A stretch of DNA of 64,000 nt from Demequina sp. NBRC 110054 (GTDB taxonomy: Bacteria; Actinomycetota; Actinomycetes; Actinomycetales; Demequinaceae), in assembly GCF_002090115.1 (NCBI RefSeq), contig NZ_BBRK01000005.1, forward strand, positions 62,001 to 126,000, given 5' to 3'. Below are positions 30,859-38,573 of the stretch, piece by piece. Each line of letters starts with the position of its first letter. The first letter of the stretch is position 1. The translations under genes were made by a program, and so were the position numbers. Below the pieces are notes generated by a model, which did not search any database, was not told the origin of the DNA, and saw nothing but the letters and a program-made list of their open reading frames with translations.

Positions 30859-32139
30859 ATGGCCTCCTCGACGCGCACCCTCCTTGCCAAGGCGACCAGC
30901 ACGGCGCTTGCCGCCGTCGCCCTGCTCGGGATCGGGGCAGTGCCCGCGACCGCGACGGAGGAGGGGTTCACGATCGGGTCGACCTCGCTGGCCACACCGG
31001 CGTCCGGGGGGCGGTACATCTACGTCTCCACCTCAGGCAGCGACACCGTCGACGCGCCGAACAAGACATTCTCGAACGGCGATCCTTACCCCGACATCAA
31101 GCGCCTGAACTGCCTGACCAAGGACCTCTACCCGGGCTGGGTGGAGAAGGAGGGGTGGTCTGACGAGAAGGCGTGCCCCGAGCCGACGGCGGCCAACCCG
31201 CTCGCCACGATCAAGATCGCGATGCAGGTCGCCGAGGCGGGCGACGTGATCGTCGTCCGCGGCGGTACGTACTACGAGCGCCTCGGCTACGGCATCGCGC
31301 GCGGCACGGAGGCTCGCCCCATCGTGCTTCAGAACAAGCCCGGTGAGCGCGTCGTGGTGAAGGGCCGGATGGTTCTCAAGGGCGCGGACTACTGGACGAT
31401 CGACGGCCTGCGCTGGCGATGGGACAAGGACGCGACCGGCTCGGCCATGGCGCTGGTGCGCTTCTTCGGCGGTACGGGCTGGACGTTCACGCACAACGAC
31501 ATCCGGTACACGCGCGGCGCGAACCTCTTCGTGTCAGCGAAGCGCGGCGCGGATACCGAGGCGGAGCGGATCGCCTACGCCCCGCACGACTACACGATCT
31601 CCAGCAACTTCATCGGATACAACCTCGGAACGCGGGCGCACAGGGACCACAACATCTATCTGATGGCAAGCATCTGGTCCTCGGGCGGCCTCATCACGCA
31701 CAACCTGCTCGTGAGCGCCCCGAACGGTTCCAACATCAAGGTCGCTGGTTCCCATCAGGCGAACGAGTCGCCAGTCGACGTGAAGATCACGTACAACACG
31801 ATGCTCGGCGGCCAGACCGGTGTGGTGATCGGGCTCAAGGCACGGAAGATCGTCCTCGCCCACAACGTCATCGGGCTCCAGGTCGATCCCGATCGGGCCA
31901 GCGGTGCGGTGAAGACCTACCGTCTGCGCTATCCGAAGAGCATCACTGTCCGGGACAACGTGATCAGCGGATACAACTACAAGGTCCGCGAGGTAGGCAA
32001 CGTGGCGGACGACATGCATATCTCCGTGGAAGATACCCGGCACTGGGCGGTCAAGTACACCGGCAAGCTCAAGGGAGCGAGCATCCACTTCACGTGGGGA
32101 GTGGTCGAACGCAACTACGGGCACAACGCCGGCTGGTGA
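30859..32139 (+). CDS. secreted right-handed parallel beta-helix protein
   Basis: 426 residues. A signal peptide (SSTRTLLAKATSTALAAVALLGIGAVPATA) is followed by PLATIKIAMQVAEAGDVIVVRGGTYYERLG, the standard first turns of pectate-lyase-like beta helices. Regular turns rich in Asn, Ile and Val follow (FTHNDIRYTRGANLFV, ISSNFIGYNLG, ITHNLLVSAPNGSNIKV, ITYNTMLGGQTGVVIG, VRDNVISGYNY). It may bind or cleave a polysaccharide, but no catalytic residues can be assigned and no other carbohydrate genes are nearby. The start ATG 30859 fits TATGCT 7 bp upstream (30846-30851) and the signal peptide; longer in-frame starts put charged residues before it. It lies alone between pyk and mgsA. Confidence 0.8.
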   Translation: MASSTRTLLAKATSTALAAVALLGIGAVPATATEEGFTIGSTSLATPASGGRYIYVSTSGSDTVDAPNKTFSNGDPYPDIKRLNCLTKDLYPGWVEKEGWSDEKACPEPTAANPLATIKIAMQVAEAGDVIVVRGGTYYERLGYGIARGTEARPIVLQNKPGERVVVKGRMVLKGADYWTIDGLRWRWDKDATGSAMALVRFFGGTGWTFTHNDIRYTRGANLFVSAKRGADTEAERIAYAPHDYTISSNFIGYNLGTRAHRDHNIYLMASIWSSGGLITHNLLVSAPNGSNIKVAGSHQANESPVDVKITYNTMLGGQTGVVIGLKARKIVLAHNVIGLQVDPDRASGAVKTYRLRYPKSITVRDNVISGYNYKVREVGNVADDMHISVEDTRHWAVKYTGKLKGASIHFTWGVVERNYGHNAGW

Positions 32140-32211
32140 CTCGGCGGCCGAACGGCCATCCGCGCTCGAACCGTCGTTGGCTCTCTCTGCCGAGCACGAG
32201 CGCTCCGCGGC

Positions 32212-32673
32212 TCAGCCCTGGTCGTCGGCCTTCGGACGCAGGTCCTCCCAGTTGCGCGGCCCCAGGTCGGGGATGGCGCGGTCGTACTCCGATTCGAACA
32301 GCTCCGAGGAGATGATGAAGTCGGCGGTCGCGACGTTCGAGGCCATGGGGATGTTCCACAGCGCGCCGAGGCGGAGAAGGGCCTTCACGTCGGGGTCGTG
32401 CGGCTGGGGCTCGAGCGGGTCCCAGAAGAAGATCAGCATGTCGATCGCGCCCTCGGCGATCCGTCCGCCGATCTGCTGGTCGCCGCCGACAGGGCCCGAG
32501 AGGAAGCGGTGGACGGGAAGACCGAGCTCGTGCTCGAGCATCGTCCCCGTAGTGCCCGTCGCGAACAGGTGATGGGGAGCGAGCCGCACCTTGTTGAAGC
32601 TGGCCCACTCGAGCAGCTCGACCTTCTTGTTGTCGTGCGCGACCAGGGCGATGTGACGCTTGACTCGGGGCAC
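32212..32673 (-). CDS. mgsA: methylglyoxal synthase
   Basis: 153 residues. IALVAHDNKKVELLEWASFNKVRL, LFATGTTGTMLEHELGLPVHRFLSGPVGGDQQIGGRIAEGAIDMLIFFWDPLEPQPHDPDVKALLRL and WNIPMASNVATADFII span the whole MgsA family, including the phosphate-binding TGTTG and the catalytic Asp/His region. It converts dihydroxyacetone phosphate to methylglyoxal and phosphate, bypassing lower glycolysis when sugar phosphates accumulate. The GTG start has GGAGGT 5 bp upstream on the minus strand. About 265 bp without genes separate it from the tRNA. Confidence 0.94.
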   Translation of the reverse strand: MPRVKRHIALVAHDNKKVELLEWASFNKVRLAPHHLFATGTTGTMLEHELGLPVHRFLSGPVGGDQQIGGRIAEGAIDMLIFFWDPLEPQPHDPDVKALLRLGALWNIPMASNVATADFIISSELFESEYDRAIPDLGPRNWEDLRPKADDQG

Positions 32674-32796
32674 CGAGGACCTCCGTGCTGCTTGGGCCGC
32701 GGTAGGCGGCGATCATGTCGAGGGACCTGATCCAGCATGCCATGGACTGCGGTGGTGGCAGCACGCCGGAACGGGGCTGCGGGGCCGCACGTGTGC

Positions 32797-32820
32797 GTGT
32801 CGGTGTCGGTGTCGGCGTCG
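32797..32820. repeat. six-base microsatellite
   Basis: Three GTGTCG units followed by one GCGTCG, in the non-coding gap between mgsA and the tRNA gene (32674-32938). Nothing else is recognisable in that gap apart from the mgsA ribosome site. Confidence 0.75.
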
Positions 32821-32938
32821 GGGGAGAGCCAGTGTGCGGCGGCGTCCCTCGGGGCGAGCGCCTATCGGGCGCTCCGCCAGGCAAGCGCCTTGAGGCGACG
32901 CACCAGCGGCGATCCGCGCCTCTCTGTCCGGGGCTGAG

Positions 32939-33012
32939 TGCCCCGAGTGGGATTCGAACCCACACTTGTGCGGGTTTGAGCCGCATGCCTCTGCCAGTTG
33001 GGCTATCGGGGC
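32939..33012 (-). tRNA. tRNA-Leu (anticodon CAA) with short variable loop
   Basis: The minus strand folds as a complete cloverleaf: acceptor GCCCCGA/TCGGGGC, D-arm with GG, anticodon stem TGCGG/CCGCA around CTCAAAC, T-arm GTGGG-TTCGAAT-CCCAC and discriminator A73. The anticodon is CAA, which reads the rare leucine codon UUG. The variable loop is only 5 nt (CAAGT), whereas bacterial tRNA-Leu normally has a long variable arm. CCA is not encoded. It diverges from pdtaR across a 21-bp gap. Total length 74 nt. Confidence 0.88.
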
Positions 33013-33020
33013 CCGACGAC

Positions 33021-33027
33021 TAGGCTA
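33021..33027. promoter_or_regulatory. overlapping divergent -10 elements for tRNA-Leu and pdtaR
   Basis: CTAGGCTAG at 33020-33028 is a palindrome. It contains TAGGCT on the plus strand (33021-33026), 7 bp before the pdtaR GTG, and TAGCCT on the minus strand (33027-33022), about 9 bp before the tRNA 5' end. Confidence 0.55.
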
Positions 33028-33033
33028 GCGGCT

Positions 33034-33660
33034 GTGACAGCTGACAACGACACGACGCAGGCGAGCGGAGCCGCGTCCCCGAAGTCTCGTCGGGCCCTTG
33101 TGGTCGAGGACGAGGCACTCATCCGCATGGACATCGTCGAGACCCTCACCGAGGGCGGCTACGACGTCGTCGGCGAGGCCGGTGACGGCGAGGAGGCGAT
33201 CGCCAAGGCCAAGGAGCTCAAGCCCGACATCGTCGTGATGGACGTCAAGATGCCGGTGATGGACGGCATCACCGCCGCCGAGCACATCGCGAAGGACAGG
33301 GTCGCGCCGGTCGTGCTGCTGACCGCGTTCTCGCAGAAGGAGCTCGTCGAGCGCGCGCGCGATGCGGGCGCGATGGCGTACGTCGTCAAGCCCTTCACCC
33401 CGGGCGACCTGCTGCCCGCCGTCGAGATCGCCGCTTCGCGCTATCAGGAGATCCGCGCGCTCGAGTCGGAGATCGCCGACATCAACGAGCGCATGGAGAC
33501 GCGCAAGAAGGTGGAGCGCGCCAAGGGCCTTCTCATGGAGAAGATGAAGCTCAACGAGCCCGAGTCGTTCCGTTGGATCCAGAAGACCTCGATGGACCGC
33601 CGTCTGACGATGCGCGAGGTCGCCGAGGCCGTCATCGACCAGATGGGCGGCGGCAAGTAG
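33034..33660 (+). CDS. pdtaR: two-component response regulator with ANTAR RNA-binding output (PdtaR-like)
   Basis: 208 residues. The receiver domain (about 22-135) has the acidic pair in VVEDEALIRMD, phosphoacceptor Asp in IVVMDVKMPVMDG and Lys in YVVKPF. A coiled coil leads into an ANTAR domain (about 150-205: KKVERAKGLLMEKMKLNEPESFRWIQKTSMDRRLTMREVAEAVI). ANTAR regulators bind paired hairpins near terminators in mRNA; in mycobacteria PdtaR is phosphorylated by PdtaS and controls ethanolamine-type or copper/NO-linked genes. The cognate kinase is not in the window. GTG 33034 is leaderless by the TAGGCT 7 bp upstream. The gene lies just before the liv locus. Confidence 0.92.
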   Translation: MTADNDTTQASGAASPKSRRALVVEDEALIRMDIVETLTEGGYDVVGEAGDGEEAIAKAKELKPDIVVMDVKMPVMDGITAAEHIAKDRVAPVVLLTAFSQKELVERARDAGAMAYVVKPFTPGDLLPAVEIAASRYQEIRALESEIADINERMETRKKVERAKGLLMEKMKLNEPESFRWIQKTSMDRRLTMREVAEAVIDQMGGGK

Positions 33661-33805
33661 CAGCCCGGCCATCACCACGTTCCGAGAGGCGCGGCACCCG
33701 TGTGGGGCCGCGTCTCTCGTCTGCCTGGGACTTTGGTCACCCAATGACGAAAAACGCGGTGAATTGTGTGTGACGTGCGTGTTTCCTCTCGTGATTCCTG
33801 GCGCA

Positions 33806-33832
33806 GGTCACGAAATCGTGATGATCGTGACC
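33806..33832 (+). promoter_or_regulatory. candidate operator upstream of livK
   Basis: GGTCACGA (33806-33813) and TCGTGACC (33825-33832) form a perfect inverted repeat, with a second nested one, TCACGA-AA-TCGTGA (33808-33821). The three half-sites lie about 25-50 bp upstream of the presumed -10 at 33855, fitting a dimeric transcription factor site. The regulator is unknown. Confidence 0.5.
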
Positions 33833-33854
33833 CATGAGAGAAACAAACGGTCGC

Positions 33855-33917
33855 TAGTTTGGCGGCATCGAGTAGGGACCGTCCCTACACCGATGCGCTG
33901 ACGGTGGCTCCCGTCAG
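33855..33917 (+). promoter_or_regulatory. livK -10 and structured leader
   Basis: TAGTTT (33855-33860) is a likely -10; the livHMGF promoter has the same hexamer in the context GCTAGTTTG. The leader then holds GTAGGGAC-C-GTCCCTAC (33872-33888) and a hairpin CTGACGG-TGGCTC-CCGTCAG (33898-33917), immediately followed by GGAGGA before the ATG. Confidence 0.5.
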
Positions 33918-33932
33918 TTTGGAGGAAAAAAC

Positions 33933-35210
33933 ATGGCACGATGGAACACCATCGCGCGTGGCGCGGCCGTGGCGGCCGTCGCAACGCTGGCCCTTGCGGC
34001 CTGCTCGGTTGAGGGTGACGCGGACTCGAGCAGCTCGGCGGAGGGCAGCGACAGCGCTGCCTCGGGCGACGCTCTGAAGATCGGCACGCTGCTTCCGATC
34101 ACCGGCTCGCTGGCCTTCCTGGGCCCGCCCGAGATCGCCGGTGTCGACCTCGCGATCCAGGAGATCAACGAGGCCGGCGGCGTCAACGGTCAGGACGTCG
34201 AGGTCATCCACGCTGACTCGTCCGACACCGCCAACCCGCAGATCGCCTCGCAGTCGGTCTCGGACCTCATCGCTGAGAACGTCGGAGGCATCATCGGTGC
34301 CGCGTCGTCCTCCGTGTCGCTGAACGTCGTCGACGACATCGCCGCGGCTTCCGTGGTCCAGATCTCGCCCGCGAACACCTCGACCGCGCTGTCGGGCTAC
34401 TCGGACTTCTACTTCCGCGTGGCGCCGCCGGACACCGTCCAGGGCAACGCGCTCGCCAACGTCATCATGGACGACGGCATCGAGAGCCTCGGCATCCTGG
34501 TGTTCGAGGACGACTACGGCACGTCGCTGCGCGACGTCGTGGTCGACACCCTCGGTGACACCGTCGACGTGACCTACGGCGAGACCGAGACGTTCGACCC
34601 GACCGCGACGAACTTCTCCGCTGAGGCGCAGGCCGTCATGGCGACCGACCCCGAGGCGATCCTGATCATCGCCTTCGAGCAGACCGTCCAGGTCATCAAG
34701 GCGCTGCAGACCGCCGGCTGGGACGACTTCTCGATGACGTACTACACGGACGGAAACACCGCCGACTACTCGGAGGACCTCGACGCGGGTCTGCTCGAGG
34801 GCGCGAAGGGCACCATCCCCGGTGCGAACCCGACCGAGGAGTTCCAGGCGCTGCTGAACAGCGTTGCGGACGAGGAGCTCGACTCCTTCGCCTACGGCGC
34901 TGAGTCCTACGACTCGGCCATGCTGCTCGCGCTCGCCGCGGTCGCCGGTGGCGGCGTCGACGGTGCGACGATCCAGGCCAACATGGCTGCGGTCTCCGGT
35001 TCCACCGGTGGCACGGAGTGCTCCGGCTTCGCCGAGTGCGCCGAGCTGCTCGAGGCCGGCGAGTCGATCGCCTACACCGCGGTCTCCGGTTCGGGTGCGT
35101 TCAACGACGCCAACGACCCCTCGTCCGCCTACATCGGCGTGTACGAGTTCGATGGCTCGAACGTCCCGGTGTGGACCGAGGCCGTCTACGGTGAGGTTCC
35201 CGCCGCGTAA
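33933..35210 (+). CDS. livK: branched-chain amino acid ABC transporter substrate-binding lipoprotein
   Basis: 425 residues. The lipoprotein signal ends LALAAC with Cys24 lipidated, followed by a Ser/Asp/Ala linker. The type I periplasmic-binding fold begins KIGTLLPITGSLAFLGPPEIAGVDLAIQEINEAGGVNG and continues with SSSVSLNVVDDI, ISPANTSTALSGY, GILVFEDDYGTSL and FAYGAESYDSAMLLALA. These are typical of Leu/Ile/Val or amide-binding proteins; ligand choice cannot be read. It should serve the LivHMGF permease encoded on the opposite strand 0.8 kb downstream. GGAGGA precedes the ATG. A TTCG-loop terminator follows. Confidence 0.92.
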   Translation: MARWNTIARGAAVAAVATLALAACSVEGDADSSSSAEGSDSAASGDALKIGTLLPITGSLAFLGPPEIAGVDLAIQEINEAGGVNGQDVEVIHADSSDTANPQIASQSVSDLIAENVGGIIGAASSSVSLNVVDDIAAASVVQISPANTSTALSGYSDFYFRVAPPDTVQGNALANVIMDDGIESLGILVFEDDYGTSLRDVVVDTLGDTVDVTYGETETFDPTATNFSAEAQAVMATDPEAILIIAFEQTVQVIKALQTAGWDDFSMTYYTDGNTADYSEDLDAGLLEGAKGTIPGANPTEEFQALLNSVADEELDSFAYGAESYDSAMLLALAAVAGGGVDGATIQANMAAVSGSTGGTECSGFAECAELLEAGESIAYTAVSGSGAFNDANDPSSAYIGVYEFDGSNVPVWTEAVYGEVPAA

Positions 35211-35243
35211 TTCCCGCACTGCGGTGATTGCGTAGCAACACAC

Positions 35244-35280
35244 GCGAAGGGCCCCTGGCTTCGGCCAGGGGCCCTTTCGC
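35244..35280 (+). terminator. terminator after livK
   Basis: Hairpin of 13 or more base pairs (AAGGGCCCCTGGC with GCCAGGGGCCCTT) closed by a TTCG tetraloop, with flanking GCG/CGC pairing around one bulged T. It belongs to the GAAGGGCC class. Confidence 0.85.
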
Positions 35281-35368
35281 ATGCCCTGGAGGGGTCGGCC
35301 TGGCGTGCCAGGCACGCCGCCGGGCCCACCTCACCCACCCGCGCGCCCTCGTCGTCCCCACCCCGCAT

Positions 35369-35534
35369 CCGCATCGTCCACACCACGGATCCGCACCCAG
35401 CCGCCCCAGCATCGTTCCCGCCCAGACCCACCAGCAGCGTCCACAACGTCGCCCCCTCCGGCACCCACCCGCATCGTCCACACCACGACCCACCAGCAGC
35501 GTCCACAACGTCGCCCCCTCCGGCACCCACCCGC
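35369..35534. repeat. GC-rich tandem repeat tract between livK and livF
   Basis: A 48-bp sequence is present twice without change (35425-35472 and 35487-35534), period 62 bp. It starts GACCCACCAGCAGCGTCCAC. GCATCGTCC-type motifs recur at 35369, 35409 (with an extra T) and 35471. An open reading frame across it is proline/arginine-rich, has no ribosome site and is rejected. The same GCATCGTCC motif, inverted, makes up the tract at 62317-62424. Confidence 0.8.
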
Positions 35535-35793
35535 GCGCCGGTGGACACTCATTGTCGGTTTCCGCCGTCGCGGGCGTCCTAGTGGACGGATTCCTACCGG
35601 TCTCCTATGAGGGTCGCGACGCGAGGGGCGGCTACCAGACGCCGAACGGCGAAGGCGCGAGGCCGGATGGCCCGGCGCCGCATCTTCCCGGTACCGCATC
35701 GCCTGGGAACCGCTGGCAGCCCTGAGCGGTACAGGAATGTCCACCAGGGCACAGACGACGTCCAGAAACGACCTTGAGCGTCCACTAGGGCGC
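35533..35793. repeat. palindromic repeat element, copy 1 (41-bp units in inverted arms)
   Basis: A 14-bp core of the form GYGCCCYAGTGGAC occurs at 35533 and 35574 on the plus strand and, inverted, at 35739 and 35780. Spacing within each arm is exactly 41 bp. Outer units continue ACTCATTGTCGGTTTC-like, inner units GATTCCTACC-like. The arms (about 70 bp each) enclose about 150 bp with no recognisable gene. It lies in the 35211-36013 gap between convergent livK and livF. From 35794 to 35960 I see nothing recognisable. It could be a MITE-type remnant of an insertion sequence with repeated transposase sites, or a structured intergenic element. Confidence 0.75.
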
Positions 35794-35960
35794 AGACCGC
35801 GACTCGCGACCCCGCAGGCGTCCTCTCTGGAGCAGGACCGAGTACGGCGCCGGAGCGACGCCGGCCGGCCCTGGGCCGAGGAGGCGCACCGGAGGTGCAC
35901 CCGGGGCAGCGGGGGCGTTCCACACCGCCATGGGCCGAGGGAGCGGCCTGGCGGGGACGC

Positions 35961-35999
35961 AGAAGCGCCCCGCCACCTTGAGGGTGACGGGGCGCTTCT
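35961..35999 (-). terminator. terminator after livF (bidirectional shape)
   Basis: 17-bp stem (35961-35977 with 35983-35999, one mismatch) and a 5-nt loop, beginning AGAAGCGCCCC. It lies 14 bp beyond the livF stop on the minus strand. Confidence 0.8.
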
Positions 36000-36013
36000 C
36001 GCGGGCTGGAGGC

Positions 36014-36742
<729 letters not shown>

Positions 36743-37603
36743 TTAGCGCTCCTCGGACAGGTCGGTGTCGTGGTGCGCGCCCAGGTAGGCATCCTGCACC
36801 GCCTTGTTGGCCATGACGGTCCCGGGAGGGCCCTCGGCGATGATCTTGCCCTCGGCCATCACCACGACCCAGTCGGAGATGCGGCGGACCATGTGCATGT
36901 CGTGCTCGACGAACAGGACGGTGACGCCCTGGTTCTTGAGCTCGATGATGTGGTCCAGGAGCGACTCCGTGAGCGCCGGGTTCACGCCGGCCATGGGCTC
37001 GTCGAGCATGACGATCTCGGGGTCGGACATGAGGGCACGGGCCATCTCGAGCAGCTTGCGCTGACCGCCGGAGAGCTCTCCGGCGTAGTCGTCACGCTTC
37101 TTGTCGAGCTTGAAGCGGACGAGCAGCTCCTCCGCCTTGGCGGTGATCTCCTCCTCCTGCTTCTTCCAGAGCCCGGGGAACATCGCCCGCATGAGGCTCT
37201 CGCCGACCTGCTCCGACGCACCGAGACGCATGTTCTCGATCACCGTCATGCGCGAGAGCGCCTTGGTGAGCTGGAACGTGCGCACCATGCCCGACCGCGC
37301 GACTGCGGCAGGGGACTTGGAGTGCAGGGAGAACCCGTTGAACGACCACTCGCCCGTCTGAGGCTTGTCGAAGCCGGTCAGCAGGTTGAAGAAGGTCGAC
37401 TTGCCGGCACCGTTCGGTCCAATCAGCGCGGTGATCGCGTTGCGCTGGACCTCGAAGTGCTCGACGTCGACCGCGGTCAGACCACCGAAGTGACGGTGGA
37501 TGTGGTCCGCGACGATGATCTTGTCCATCTTCGGCGCGCCGGGCTCGTGGGGCACCAGGGCGAACGGATCCGCCGAGGTGGGCGTGGGCTTCTCGTCAGC
37601 CAT
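36743..37603 (-). CDS. livG: branched-chain amino acid ABC transporter ATPase LivG
   Basis: 286 residues. Walker A GPNGAGKSTFFNLLTGF, signature LSGGQRKLLEMARALMSDP, Walker B VMLDEPMAGVNP and switch FVEHDMHMV. The RHFGGLTAVD start and the insertion after Walker A are typical of LivG. The ATG at 37603 is preferred; an upstream in-frame TTG at 37630 is possible but AGGGAG stands about 12 bp before the ATG. An N-terminal tail of about 34 residues rich in Pro and Thr is longer than in E. coli. It overlaps livM by 8 bp. Confidence 0.94.
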   Translation of the reverse strand: MADEKPTPTSADPFALVPHEPGAPKMDKIIVADHIHRHFGGLTAVDVEHFEVQRNAITALIGPNGAGKSTFFNLLTGFDKPQTGEWSFNGFSLHSKSPAAVARSGMVRTFQLTKALSRMTVIENMRLGASEQVGESLMRAMFPGLWKKQEEEITAKAEELLVRFKLDKKRDDYAGELSGGQRKLLEMARALMSDPEIVMLDEPMAGVNPALTESLLDHIIELKNQGVTVLFVEHDMHMVRRISDWVVVMAEGKIIAEGPPGTVMANKAVQDAYLGAHHDTDLSEER

Positions 37604-38570
37604 TGATCGCCAGCTCCCTTCTGTTTCCAAGGATGCCCTGTGGTCTGAAGATGACCAGCAGCATCAGCGTGACACCGACCAGGATCAGCGCGAAGGGCTC
37701 GCGGGCGGTCGTCGACATGATGGCCTCGGGGATCAGCGCAGCGGAGAGCTGCTTGACCAGCACGATCGCGGCCCAGAAGATCACCGAGCCGAGGATCGGG
37801 CCGAACACGGTGGCGGCACCACCGAGGAGCAGCAGCGTCCAGATCCAGAACGTGGTGGGGCGACCCATGGAGTCGGGGGACACCGCGTTTCCGAACGACC
37901 AGAAGATGCCGCCGAGCGCGCCGAGCACGCCACCGATGACGAGCGCCTGCATCTTGTACGCATAGACGTTCTTGCCGAGCGAGCGGACAGCGTCCTCGTC
38001 CTCGCGGATGCCCTTGAGCACACGGCCCCAGGGCGACTTCGCGAGCATCCAGAAGACCCACGCGAAGAGTGCGACCGAAGACCATGAGACGACCACGAGC
38101 CACCACGAGGTCGAGGCGGAGCCGTGGAGCTGCCACGGGCCGATCGTGATGAGAGCGTCGGGGAACGGCGAGAGCGACTCGAACGGCTCCTTGTAGTCCG
38201 TGCCGCGGATTCCGGTCGAACCACCCGTGATGTTCTTCATCACCGAGGATCTGCCGAGGAACCTGACGAACTCCGCCGCAGCGATCGTCACGATCGCCAG
38301 ATAGTCGCCGCGCAGCTTGAGCGTGGGCCAGCCGAGCAGGAGGCCGAAGGCGACCGCGAGCAGGATGGCGACCGCGAAGCCGAGCAGCATGCCGCCGCCC
38401 TCGCGCACCGTGATGGCGTAGCCGTACATGCCCAGCAGCATGAAGCCGGCGTGGCCCATGTTGAGCAGGCCGGTGAGGCCGAAGTGGAAGTTGAGGCCGA
38501 TCGCCGCGAGCGCGAACGCCGCAGTGGTCGGCGCGAACATCTCGCGGGTGACCGCGATGAGGATATCCAT
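37596..38570 (-). CDS. livM: branched-chain amino acid ABC transporter permease LivM
   Basis: 324 residues with about eight to nine membrane helices. LNFHFGLTGLLNMGHAGFMLLGMYGYA is the conserved BPD_transp_2 region, followed by LLLGWPTLKLRGDYLAIVTIAAAEFVR and the cytoplasmic EAA-like loop SPWGRVLKGIREDEDAVRSLGKN that contacts LivG/LivF. The end LVIFRPQGILGNRREL is typical of LivM. It starts 3 bp after the livH stop. Confidence 0.94.
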   Translation of the reverse strand: MDILIAVTREMFAPTTAAFALAAIGLNFHFGLTGLLNMGHAGFMLLGMYGYAITVREGGGMLLGFAVAILLAVAFGLLLGWPTLKLRGDYLAIVTIAAAEFVRFLGRSSVMKNITGGSTGIRGTDYKEPFESLSPFPDALITIGPWQLHGSASTSWWLVVVSWSSVALFAWVFWMLAKSPWGRVLKGIREDEDAVRSLGKNVYAYKMQALVIGGVLGALGGIFWSFGNAVSPDSMGRPTTFWIWTLLLLGGAATVFGPILGSVIFWAAIVLVKQLSAALIPEAIMSTTAREPFALILVGVTLMLLVIFRPQGILGNRRELAING

Positions 38571-38573
38571 GGC

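Noticed and set aside
33727-33740. GGGACTTTGGTCAC as a functional DosR/DevR site for livK
   Set aside because: Two mismatches in the core, more than 100 bp from the presumed livK -10, and no dos-type genes nearby; kept only as a remark.
35425-35534. Two exact 48-bp repeats with a short spacer, considered as a CRISPR remnant
   Set aside because: Only two copies, a 14-bp spacer that itself recurs, no palindromic repeat structure and no cas genes. The Fe-S RecB-like nuclease at 2851 is far away and of housekeeping type.
35228-35725. 165-codon open frame across the livK-livF gap
   Set aside because: No ribosome site, low-complexity Pro/Arg/His composition, and it runs straight through the tandem repeat and palindromic element.
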